From Actinomycetes bacterium (GTDB taxonomy: Bacteria; Actinomycetota; Actinomycetes; Propionibacteriales; Propionibacteriaceae): 35,420 nt of DNA. Of the stretch, positions 8,879-15,787 are shown piece by piece. The first letter of the stretch is position 1. The number at the start of each line of letters is the position of its first letter. The notes under the pieces were generated by a model, which saw only the letters and a program-made list of their open reading frames with translations, searched no databases and had not been told where the DNA came from. The translations under genes were made by a program, and so were the position numbers. The DNA is taken from NCBI GenBank assembly GCA_023393755.1, contig JAEXCA010000002.1, forward strand, positions 1 through 35,420, read 5' to 3'.

Positions 8879-9619
8879 ATGCCCCAGACCTCCTGGACGC
8901 CGGACGACATCCCCGCCGGCTACGGGTACCGGCCGGCGCGGACCCCGCTGGCCACGCTGGTGTGGTGGGCGGCGATCGACCGCGCTTCGTCCTACACCGA
9001 TGCCGCCAACGAGTTCTGGGGGCTGTCCTTCGGCGTCCGGGCGGACGGCACCCCGTCCGCCACCCTGGCAGGGCCCTCCACCGAGCCCCGGGTGATGGAA
9101 CTGCCGGCCGGGGAACGGGCGTGGGGCGTCGAACTGGCGCCGCACGTCTTCGTCCGCGGGCTGGGGGTCAAGCCGATCGACGAACTGCGGGAACTCGAGA
9201 CCGACGGTCGTTGGTTCGTGCTGGCGGGCACCCGGTACGCGGTGCCGGAGCTGGACGGGGTCGAGCGCCTGGTCGAACTGCTCGCCGCCCAGGGCACCCT
9301 GGTCGCCGAACCGCTGGTCGAGCGGGCCCTTCGAGGCGAACCGGTGATCGGCTCGGAGCGGACGCTGCGCCGCCGGGTGGCCGAGACCACCGGCCTCGGC
9401 CAGAAGAACATCGCCCAGCTGCGCCGGGCTCGCGCGGCCTACGGGTTCCTGCAGTCCGGGATGCCGGCCGCCGAGGCGGCTGCCGTCGCCGGCTACACCG
9501 ATCAGTCCCACATGACCCGGGACTTCCGCCTGTTCGCGGGCTCGACCCCGGGACGGATCCTGCGCGGCGAGGCCACCCCCTTCGACAGCCGGGATGTGGC
9601 CGATTCTTCCAATCCCTGA
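8879..9619 (+). CDS. AraC-family transcriptional regulator
   Basis: This is a 246-aa DNA-binding protein. The N-terminal ~140 residues form a beta-rich sensor-like region (GLSFGVRADGTPSATLAGPS, GERAWGVELAPHVFVRGL). The C-terminal AraC helix-turn-helix includes RTLRRRVAETTGLGQKNIAQLRRARAA and the second recognition helix in MPAAEAAAVAGYTDQSHMTRDFRLFAGSTPGRIL, matching the GYxDQSHMxRxF AraC signature. ATG 8879 is the only good start; a TAGGGT box lies six bases before it. The epoxide hydrolase gene starts 46 bases downstream on the same strand, so this regulator may control it. The inducer is unknown. Confidence 0.88.
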   Translation: MPQTSWTPDDIPAGYGYRPARTPLATLVWWAAIDRASSYTDAANEFWGLSFGVRADGTPSATLAGPSTEPRVMELPAGERAWGVELAPHVFVRGLGVKPIDELRELETDGRWFVLAGTRYAVPELDGVERLVELLAAQGTLVAEPLVERALRGEPVIGSERTLRRRVAETTGLGQKNIAQLRRARAAYGFLQSGMPAAEAAAVAGYTDQSHMTRDFRLFAGSTPGRILRGEATPFDSRDVADSSNP

Positions 9620-9665
9620 GGGGCGGCAGCGGGAGAGGCTGGGGGTACCGACGAAAGGACCCATC

Positions 9666-10889
9666 ATGAGCACCTCGCCCACCTACCCCCGGATCGCCGA
9701 CGACGTCCTGGACGCACTCACCGCCCGGATCCGCGAGGTCAGGCTGCCCCGGCTCACGCCCGCCACCGCCGCCGCCCCCGGCCCCGGCCGGTCCCGTCAG
9801 GAGGCCCTGCTGCAGTACTGGCGCGAGCAATTCGACTGGCGCTCCTGGGAGGACCGGATCGAGCAGCTCGGCTACCGCGAGACCACCGCCGCGGACGGAC
9901 GCCGCCTCGCCCTGCTGCACTCCCGCGCGGCCGCGTCCACCGGACTGCCGGTGCTGCTGATCCACGGCTGGCCGGACTCGCCGCTCCGCTTCGTCGAGCT
10001 GACTCCCCGGCTGAACGCCGCCGGTCACGACATCGTCGCCCCCGCCATCCCGGGCTTCTGGAACAGCGAGGAGCCGGAGGGGGAGATCTCCCGCGAGCTG
10101 GTCGCCGCCGACTTCCATGCCCTGATGCTCGAACTCGGCTACTCCCGCTACGCCGTTCACGCCGGCGACTGGGGCGCCCCGGTCGCCCAGACCCTGGCCC
10201 TGCAGCACCCCGAGGCGGTGGTCGCGCTGCACCTCACCGACGTCCCGTTCGATCTCGGGTACGCCGTCGACAAAGACACCGCCGGCCCGGCGGAGCTGGC
10301 CTTCCTGGCCGCGACCGAGAAGTTCGGCGACGAGGCGCTCTACCTGATCGCCAACATGACCCAGCCCAACCTGATCTCCTCGATCCTGGCCGACACCCCG
10401 TTCGGGCTGGCGTGCTGGCTGGGCAGCCTGTACGACGCCTGGTCCGAGACCCCGATCCCGGACGAGCAGATCATCGCCAACGCCGCTCTGATGTACCTCA
10501 GCGGGACGGTCCGGTCGTCCATCCGGCTGTACTCCGAACCGGCCACCAGCTGGGACGAGAGTGGTTGGGGCGAGGCCGCCGACGGCGGGGAGTGGGATAC
10601 CGGCGGGGACGAGCAGACGTCCTCCGACGGGGAGTGGGGCGCCGGCGGGGATGAGCAGGCGTCCGCGGAATCCGGTCAGGACTGGGCGGCCTGGGCGCCC
10701 GCCCGGGTCGAGGTGCCGACCGCCTTCGCGCTGTTCCCCGCCGACCTGGTGATGGCCCCGCGGGAGCTGGCCGAGCGCTACTTCGCGGTCGAGCGCTTCA
10801 CCGTGATGCCCCGCGGTGGCCATTTCGCCGCCCTGGAGGAACCCGACCTGCTCGCCGAGGACCTCTTGGCCTTCCTGGCCGCCCGCTGA
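9666..10889 (+). CDS. Epoxide hydrolase-family alpha/beta hydrolase
   Basis: This 407-aa soluble enzyme belongs to the microsomal-type epoxide hydrolase family. An N-terminal EHN segment (LPRLTPA ... ALLQYWREQFDWRSWEDRIEQL) is followed by the oxyanion motif LLIHGWPDSPLRF (~97-109), the nucleophile Asp in HAGDWGAPVAQTLA (~163), and the C-terminal catalytic His in MPRGGHFAALEEPDLLAEDL. It should open epoxides to diols by an Asp-ester mechanism. An acidic, Gly-rich stretch at residues ~301-340 is not part of the family fold and contains an internal duplication. ATG 9666 has AAAGGA upstream. Pairing with the AraC gene suggests inducible detoxification or catabolism; the substrate is unknown. Confidence 0.88.
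   Translation: MSTSPTYPRIADDVLDALTARIREVRLPRLTPATAAAPGPGRSRQEALLQYWREQFDWRSWEDRIEQLGYRETTAADGRRLALLHSRAAASTGLPVLLIHGWPDSPLRFVELTPRLNAAGHDIVAPAIPGFWNSEEPEGEISRELVAADFHALMLELGYSRYAVHAGDWGAPVAQTLALQHPEAVVALHLTDVPFDLGYAVDKDTAGPAELAFLAATEKFGDEALYLIANMTQPNLISSILADTPFGLACWLGSLYDAWSETPIPDEQIIANAALMYLSGTVRSSIRLYSEPATSWDESGWGEAADGGEWDTGGDEQTSSDGEWGAGGDEQASAESGQDWAAWAPARVEVPTAFALFPADLVMAPRELAERYFAVERFTVMPRGGHFAALEEPDLLAEDLLAFLAAR
10579..10665 (+). repeat. Imperfect tandem duplication inside the epoxide hydrolase gene
   Basis: Two adjacent units of 45 and 42 bp encode GGEWDTGGDEQTSSD and GEWGAGGDEQASAES. Both keep the reading frame. They lengthen an acidic linker between the cap domain and the last catalytic segment. 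Confidence 0.7.
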
Positions 10890-11302
10890 CTCGTTGCCGC
10901 CCCGGTGGACGGCTGGCCCCGGCCGGCCTGCCTTGCCGGTCGCCCGCCTCCCCAACGCCGAAGGCCTCTCGCCGGCAAGATCGCGCTGCACTTTGCCGAG
11001 CGCCCGCCCCTCAGCGCCTGTCGCCCGCCCCCAACGCCGAGCGCCCGCCCCCTCAACCCCGAGTGCGCCGTGGGCTTCCGCGATGTCTGATTTCCGCTAG
11101 GAATCCACCCGTCCGGGCGCAGGATGGACGCATGGCCCAACCCAGCCTGCCCAGCGCGAGCTGGGACCAACAGGAACCGTCCCCGGTGGCCCCGGAACCG
11201 TCCCCGGTGGCCCCGGAACCGTCCCCGGTGGTGCCGGAACCGTCCCCGGTGGTCCCGTGGGCCCGTCCCCAGGCGCGGGGCCCACGATGACGGGAAGAGC
11301 GA
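10890..11302. other. Repeat-rich gap between convergent genes
   Basis: No gene is supported here. The first part (10920-11070) contains degenerate repeats of cgcccgcc and aacgccga; the second part carries the 21-bp tandem array. Open frames across it are low-complexity Pro/Arg-rich products of the base composition. Confidence 0.6.
11173..11256 (+). repeat. Four 21-bp tandem repeats, family C, locus 1
   Basis: Exactly four head-to-tail units of ggaaccgtccccggtggcccc (units begin at 11173, 11194, 11215 and 11236); the last two vary only in the final 3-4 bases. The same unit occurs at 29892-29954 (three copies) and around 19983-20079 (mixed orientation). All three loci lie between genes. Confidence 0.85.
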
Positions 11303-12043
11303 TCAGGCCGAGCGGGGCGGAAGGCGGGCGACCTCGGCCCGGCGGTGCTGCCGCTCCAACCGGCGGAGCAGGCCGGTGAGCTGGGTCAGGCTGACCGACG
11401 GGTGTTCCGGATGCCACTGGACGCCGGTGAGCGGCGCGCTGGTGTGGACGATGGCCTCGATCACCCCGTCCGGGGCGCGGGCGGCGGTGAGCAGGCCCTG
11501 GCCGAGCCGGTCGACGGCCTGGTGGTGGCTGCACAGCGGTTGCGCAACCACGTCCTGCGCCAGGTCGGTGAAGCGGTCGACCACCACCAGTGAGCTGGCA
11601 TAGGCAGCGTCGCCGCTGCCCGGCCCCCGGTGCTGGCTTGCGGTGGGCAGGTGCTGGATCAGGCTCCCGCCGAGTGCGACATTGAGCAGTTGATGACCGC
11701 GGCAGATGCCCAGCAGCGGCTGGCCGGTCGCCAGGGCGTCCCGCACCACCGCGATCTGGGCGGCGTCCGCCAGCGGCTCGTGATGTCCCGCCTCCCGGTA
11801 CAGCGGGGCGCCGCCGTAGAACCGGGGGTCGACGTCCTCGCCGCCCAGGATCACCACCGCGTCCGCGCCGGCGGCGATCTCGCGCGTCGCGCTCTCCGGC
11901 ACCTCGGCGCACGGCACGAAGTCCGCCTTCCAGCCGAGTGCCTCGACCGCCGTCCGGGTTCCGGCGTTGAGCTCGTCCAGTGCCTGCTGGAACCCGGGAT
12001 CCCGGGGTCGTTGGGTGCGCAGGTGCAGCAGCGCCAGTCTCAC
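11303..12043 (-). CDS. Class-I glutamine amidotransferase-like hydrolase (peptidase C26)
   Basis: This 246-aa cytoplasmic hydrolase is of the gamma-glutamyl-gamma-aminobutyrate hydrolase (PuuD-like) type. The triad is visible: nucleophile Cys in LLGICRGHQLLNVALGGSL (~108), and His and Glu in TGVQWHPEHPSV. The oxyanion/glutamine-site motif VVILGGEDVDPRFYGG is typical of C26 peptidases. GTG 12043 (VRLALLHLRT) is chosen because GGAAGGAG lies 7 nt upstream and the family begins with this beta strand. It stands alone, convergent with the epoxide hydrolase and divergent from the RuBisCO operon. It may act in polyamine or gamma-glutamyl compound breakdown, but no partner genes are present to confirm this. 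Confidence 0.82.
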   Translation of the reverse strand: MRLALLHLRTQRPRDPGFQQALDELNAGTRTAVEALGWKADFVPCAEVPESATREIAAGADAVVILGGEDVDPRFYGGAPLYREAGHHEPLADAAQIAVVRDALATGQPLLGICRGHQLLNVALGGSLIQHLPTASQHRGPGSGDAAYASSLVVVDRFTDLAQDVVAQPLCSHHQAVDRLGQGLLTAARAPDGVIEAIVHTSAPLTGVQWHPEHPSVSLTQLTGLLRRLERQHRRAEVARLPPRSA

Positions 12044-12393
12044 CAGGCCGCTCCTTCCGCCGTCCGCCGCCGACCCGCCAGGCACCCTTCGACAGGCTCT
12101 GTTCCTCGGGCCGCTGGAGCGCCCCTCGTCAAGACTCCGGCGGCTTCACCCCCGGCGCGGCCGAGAGCCTTGTCGTCTGGGACCGCCGCTCCCCGGCGGG
12201 TGGGGTGCGGCCTGGTTGGGGTTCACTCAACCAGGCGGTGGTTACGTCGGCGTTTCGGTCCTGGCGCCGGTTGGTGACGACTGGCCCTGGGAATCCGGTC
12301 GTCCGGTTTCGCCGGGATGGGAGTTTGCCGAGGTTCGACGGAACTCCAGCGGCGAGCGGGACTGGCCGCTATTGTCCTAACAAAGGAGTCGCC
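12044..12393 (+). promoter_or_regulatory. Upstream region of the RuBisCO operon
   Basis: This 350-base divergent gap carries a family-D repeat fragment (12085-12100) and a strong hairpin, CCTGGTTG-9 nt-CAACCAGG (12211-12235). A possible -10 box TATTGT lies at 12370-12375, 18 bases before the GTG of the RuBisCO gene. AAAGGAG (12382-12388) is the ribosome binding site. No cbbR gene is in the window. The promoter assignment is tentative. Confidence 0.4.
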
Positions 12394-13773
12394 GTGGATC
12401 AGTCAGCCCGTTACGCCCATCTCAATCTGCGCGAGGAAGACCTCATCGACAGCGGTCGTCACATCCTCTGCGCCTACAAGCTCAAGCCGAAGGCCGGCAC
12501 CGGCTTCCTCGAGGCCGCCGCCCATTTCGCTGCCGAATCCTCCACCGGCACCAATGTGGAGGTCGCCACCACCGACGATTTCACCAAGGGCGTGGACGCG
12601 CTGGTCTACCACGTCGACGAGGCGTCGGAGGAGGTGCGGATCGCCTACCCGCTGGAGTTGTTCGACCGCAACATCATCGACGGCCGGATGATGCTGGTCT
12701 CGTTCCTCACCCTGACCATCGGCAACAACCAGGGGATGGGCGACATCGAGTACGCCAAGCTGTACGACTTCCACGTCCCCCGGCGGGCGATCGAACTGTT
12801 CGACGGCCCGGCGATGAACATCGCCGAGTTGTGGCGGATCCTGGGTCGCCCGGTGGTCGATGGTGGTTACATCGCGGGGACGATCGTGAAGCCCAAGCTG
12901 GGGCTGCGTCCGGAGCCGTTCGCCCGCGCCTGCTACGAGTTCTGGCTGGGCGGGGACTTCATCAAGAACGACGAGCCGCAGGGCAACCAGGTGTTCGCCC
13001 CGCTGCGCCAGACCATCCCGCTGGTCTATGACGCGATGAAGCGGGCGATGGACGAAACCGGTGAGGCCAAGCTGTTCAGCGCCAACATCACCGCCGACGA
13101 CCACGCCGAGATGATCGCCCGCGGCGAGTTCATCCTGCAGGCCTTCGGCCCGGACGCCGACAAGGTCGCCTTCCTGGTGGACGGTTTCGTCGGCGGCCCC
13201 GGCATGATCACCACCGCCCGGCGGAACTTCCCGCGGCAGTTCCTGCACTACCACCGGGCCGGCCACGGCATGGTCACCTCGCCCAGTTCCAAGCGCGGCT
13301 ACACCGCCTACGTGCTGGCCAAGATGGCCCGGCTGCAGGGTGCCTCCGGCATCCACGTGGGGACGATGGGCCACGGCAAGATGGAGGGCGCCGCGGACGA
13401 CCGCGCGATCGCCTACATCATCGAGCGGGACGAGTACCAGGGCCCGGCCTACTTCCAGCAGTGGTACGGGATGCGGGCCACCACGCCGATCATCTCCGGT
13501 GGGATGAACGCGCTGCGGCTGCCCGGCTTCTTCGCCAACCTGGGCCACTCCAATGTGATCAACACCGCCGGCGGCGGCTCGTACGGCCACCTGGACGGGC
13601 CCGCGGCCGGGGCACGTTCGCTGCGGCAGGCGCACGACTGCTGGGCAGCCGGTGCCGACCCGGTGGAGTGGGCCAGGGATCATCGCGAGTTCGCCCGCGC
13701 CTTCGAGTCCTTCCCCGCCGACGCCGACCGGTTGTTCCCGGGCTGGCGCGAGCGCCTCGGTCTCGTCGGCTGA
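12394..13773 (+). CDS. cbbM: Form II ribulose-bisphosphate carboxylase, large chain
   Basis: This 459-aa RuBisCO carboxylates ribulose-1,5-bisphosphate to two 3-phosphoglycerates; form II works without a small subunit and none is present. It matches the Rhodospirillum-type sequence throughout: TTDDFTKGVDALVYH, IVKPKLGL with the catalytic Lys (~168), GGDFIKNDEPQGNQ with the carbamylated Lys and its Asp/Glu metal ligands (~193-196), HYHRAGHG (~288), loop 6 GTMGHGKMEG with the catalytic Lys (~330), and PIISGGMNALR (~370). Loop 6 has His where R. rubrum has Phe. Length is normal. GTG 12394 follows AAAGGAG by 5 nt and gives the canonical MDQSARYAHL. It heads a three-gene operon with the FBPase-like gene 23 bases downstream. 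Form II RuBisCO is uncommon in Actinobacteria; acquisition by transfer is possible. Confidence 0.96.
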   Translation: MDQSARYAHLNLREEDLIDSGRHILCAYKLKPKAGTGFLEAAAHFAAESSTGTNVEVATTDDFTKGVDALVYHVDEASEEVRIAYPLELFDRNIIDGRMMLVSFLTLTIGNNQGMGDIEYAKLYDFHVPRRAIELFDGPAMNIAELWRILGRPVVDGGYIAGTIVKPKLGLRPEPFARACYEFWLGGDFIKNDEPQGNQVFAPLRQTIPLVYDAMKRAMDETGEAKLFSANITADDHAEMIARGEFILQAFGPDADKVAFLVDGFVGGPGMITTARRNFPRQFLHYHRAGHGMVTSPSSKRGYTAYVLAKMARLQGASGIHVGTMGHGKMEGAADDRAIAYIIERDEYQGPAYFQQWYGMRATTPIISGGMNALRLPGFFANLGHSNVINTAGGGSYGHLDGPAAGARSLRQAHDCWAAGADPVEWARDHREFARAFESFPADADRLFPGWRERLGLVG

Positions 13774-13796
13774 CGGTTCACCACGAGGGAGCGCCG

Positions 13797-14831
13797 ATGG
13801 CCGCCCGGACCCTGACCCAGTACCTGCTGGACGTGGGCAGGCGCTCGCCCGAGCCCGACTTCGCCCACATCCTGAGCGCGGTCGCGGTCTCGGCCAAGCT
13901 CGCCGCCTCGGCGGTGGCGCGGGGACCGCTGATCCTCGATGCGACCGGGCGGGAGGCGTCCGGCGAGAAGCAGGTGCGGCGCGCCCTGCGCCGGCTGGCG
14001 ACCGATGCCCTGTTCGCCCAGACCGAGGGCATCGAGCAGCTGGCCGGCATCTCGGTGGCGGGCTCGAACCGGATCCAGCAGGTGTCGCCGTCCGGACGGT
14101 ATCTGCTGCTGTTCGAGGCGATGCACGGCATGACCAACCTGACCGACAACCTGCCGGTCGGCTCGGCCTTCTCGGTGCTGGAGAGACACACCCGCGGGGT
14201 GTGCACGCCCGCCGACTTCCTGCAGCCGGGCAGCAGCCAGATCAGCGCCGGGGTGGTGCTCTACGGTCCCCGGACGGTGCTCATCCTCACCACCGGGGAC
14301 GGCGTGGACGGCTTCATGCTGGATCGCGACGTCGGCAACTTCGTGCTCACCCATCCGCAGCTGCGGATCCCCTCCGACAGCCCGCTGTTCGTCATCAACG
14401 CCACCGAGGCGCCGCACTGGCCGGGCGCGGTGAAGCGCTACGTCGAGGAGTGCGTGCAGGGTGCGGACGGCCCGCGCGGCCGCGACTACGCGATGCGCTG
14501 GAACGCGTCCGCCCTGGTCAGCGCCTATCGCGTGCTGACCAGCGGCGGGCTGTTCCTGGTCCCGGAGACCGACAAACCGGAGGCCTGGCTGGCGCCGCTG
14601 CTGCACAACGCCGCTCCGCTGGCCTTCCTGGCCGAGCAGGCCGGCGGTGCCGCGACCACCGGCACCCGACGGGTGCTGGACGTGGTGCCGGAGTCACTCG
14701 CCGACCGGGTGCCGCTGTTCCTGGGTTGCGCCGCCGAGGTGGAACGGATCCGGCGCTACGTCGACGAGCAGGCGGACGACCGGGAGTTCTGCCACCCGCT
14801 GTTCCACCACCGAACCCTCTTCACCGACTGA
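13797..14831 (+). CDS. Class-I fructose-1,6-bisphosphatase-like protein lacking catalytic metal ligands
   Basis: This 344-aa protein is collinear with class-I FBPase (CbbF/Fbp): GDGVDGFMLDRDVGNFVLTH, KRYVEECVQGADGPRGRDYAMRW and FLAEQAGGAATTGTRRVLD are well conserved. The active site is not. The family motif DPLDGSSNID is FEAMHGMTNLT at 106-116, so the metal ligands Asp118 and Asp121 (pig numbering) are Glu107 and His110. The Glu97-Glu98 pair is absent around 84-92. Glu280 of LLYE is Asn in PLLHNAAPL, and the phosphate-binding Lys274 and Tyr244 are also replaced. The fold is probably kept and FBPase activity probably lost or altered. It lies between RuBisCO (23 bases) and PRK (20 bases) and is surely co-transcribed. 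It may regulate or scaffold, or have a new substrate. ATG 13797 is preceded by GAGGGAG. Confidence 0.88.
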   Translation: MAARTLTQYLLDVGRRSPEPDFAHILSAVAVSAKLAASAVARGPLILDATGREASGEKQVRRALRRLATDALFAQTEGIEQLAGISVAGSNRIQQVSPSGRYLLLFEAMHGMTNLTDNLPVGSAFSVLERHTRGVCTPADFLQPGSSQISAGVVLYGPRTVLILTTGDGVDGFMLDRDVGNFVLTHPQLRIPSDSPLFVINATEAPHWPGAVKRYVEECVQGADGPRGRDYAMRWNASALVSAYRVLTSGGLFLVPETDKPEAWLAPLLHNAAPLAFLAEQAGGAATTGTRRVLDVVPESLADRVPLFLGCAAEVERIRRYVDEQADDREFCHPLFHHRTLFTD

Positions 14832-14851
14832 TCCGAACCGAGGAAGGCACC

Positions 14852-15721
14852 ATGTCGCGCAAGCATCCGGTGGTGGCGGTGACCGGCTCGTCCGGCGCCG
14901 GCACCAGCACGGTCACCGAGACCTTCCAGCAGATCTTCGCCCGCGAGGGGGTGACGGCCGCGATCGTCCACGGCGACTCGTTCCACCGCTACGACCGCGA
15001 GGGGATGCGGCAGGCCGCGCAGGAGGCAGCGGCGGCCGGACGCAGCGAGTTCAGCCACTTCGGACCGGACGCCAACCTGTTCGAGGAACTGGAGGGGTTG
15101 TTCCGGCAGTACGGCGAGACCGGCACCGGCCGGACCCGCGAGTACGTCCACGACGAACGTGAGGCCGCACAGTTCGGGCAGCCGCCCGGCACCTTCACCC
15201 CGTGGCGGGACCTGCCCGAGGGCACCGACCTGCTCTACTACGAGGGGCTGCACGGCGCGGTCCAGACCGACGCGGTGGACGTCGCGCGGCACGCCGACCT
15301 GCGGATCGGCGTGGTCCCGATCATCAACCTGGAATGGATCCAGAAGTTGCACCGCGACCGGGCCAAGCGGGGCTACTCCACCGAGGCGGTGACCGACACC
15401 ATCCTGCGGCGGATGCCCGACTACGTGCACTACATCTGCCCGCAGTTCGCCAACACCCACGTCAATTTCCAGCGGGTGCCGATCGTCGACACCTCCAACC
15501 CGTTCATCGCCCGCTGGATCCCCACCCCGGACGAGTCCATGGTGGTGATCCGGTTCGCCGACCCGCGGGGGATCGACTTCCCCTACCTGCGCTCGATGAT
15601 CGACGGCTCCTTCATGTCCCGGGCCAACAGCATCGTGATCCCCGGCGGCAAGCTCGATCTCGCGATGCAGCTGATCCTGACCCCGCTGATCTGGCGCCTG
15701 GTGCGGACGACCGTGAGCTGA
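14852..15721 (+). CDS. cbbP: Phosphoribulokinase (proteobacterial class I)
   Basis: This 289-aa kinase phosphorylates ribulose-5-phosphate with ATP to give RuBisCO's substrate. The P-loop is AVTGSSGAGTSTV at ~8-20. HGDSFHRYDREGM (~39-51) supplies the catalytic Asp and substrate-binding residues. TDLLYYEGLHGAV carries the Walker-B-like Glu, and KLHRDRAKRGYSTEAVTDTILRRMPDY is the typical class-I block. Length and sequence match the octameric, NADH-activated enzymes of proteobacteria; the allosteric property here is inferred. ATG 14852 follows GAGGAAGG by 5 nt. It is the last gene of the operon. Having PRK next to RuBisCO argues for a true Calvin-type carboxylation step rather than AMP salvage. 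Confidence 0.95.
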   Translation: MSRKHPVVAVTGSSGAGTSTVTETFQQIFAREGVTAAIVHGDSFHRYDREGMRQAAQEAAAAGRSEFSHFGPDANLFEELEGLFRQYGETGTGRTREYVHDEREAAQFGQPPGTFTPWRDLPEGTDLLYYEGLHGAVQTDAVDVARHADLRIGVVPIINLEWIQKLHRDRAKRGYSTEAVTDTILRRMPDYVHYICPQFANTHVNFQRVPIVDTSNPFIARWIPTPDESMVVIRFADPRGIDFPYLRSMIDGSFMSRANSIVIPGGKLDLAMQLILTPLIWRLVRTTVS

Positions 15722-15740
15722 GCCGGTCCAGCCGCCGTCG

Positions 15741-15783
15741 CGAAGGGTCGGACTCACAACGTCGCTGAGCGTGACGAAGGGTC
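15741..15783 (-). repeat. Short dispersed repeat, family D
   Basis: Two copies of gaagggtc flank gctgagcgtgacgaagggtc, related in reverse complement to the stretches at 4171-4214 and 12085-12100. It fills the 66-base gap between the convergent PRK and esterase genes. Confidence 0.4.
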
Positions 15784-15787
15784 ATCG

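Noticed and set aside
11173..11256. Possible CRISPR array
   Set aside because: The 21-bp units are directly adjacent with no unique spacers, and no cas gene is present; it is a simple tandem repeat.
12394..15721. Type IV RuBisCO-like protein or AMP-pathway form III RuBisCO
   Set aside because: All catalytic residues of form II are present and PRK is adjacent, so a true form II carboxylase is the better call.
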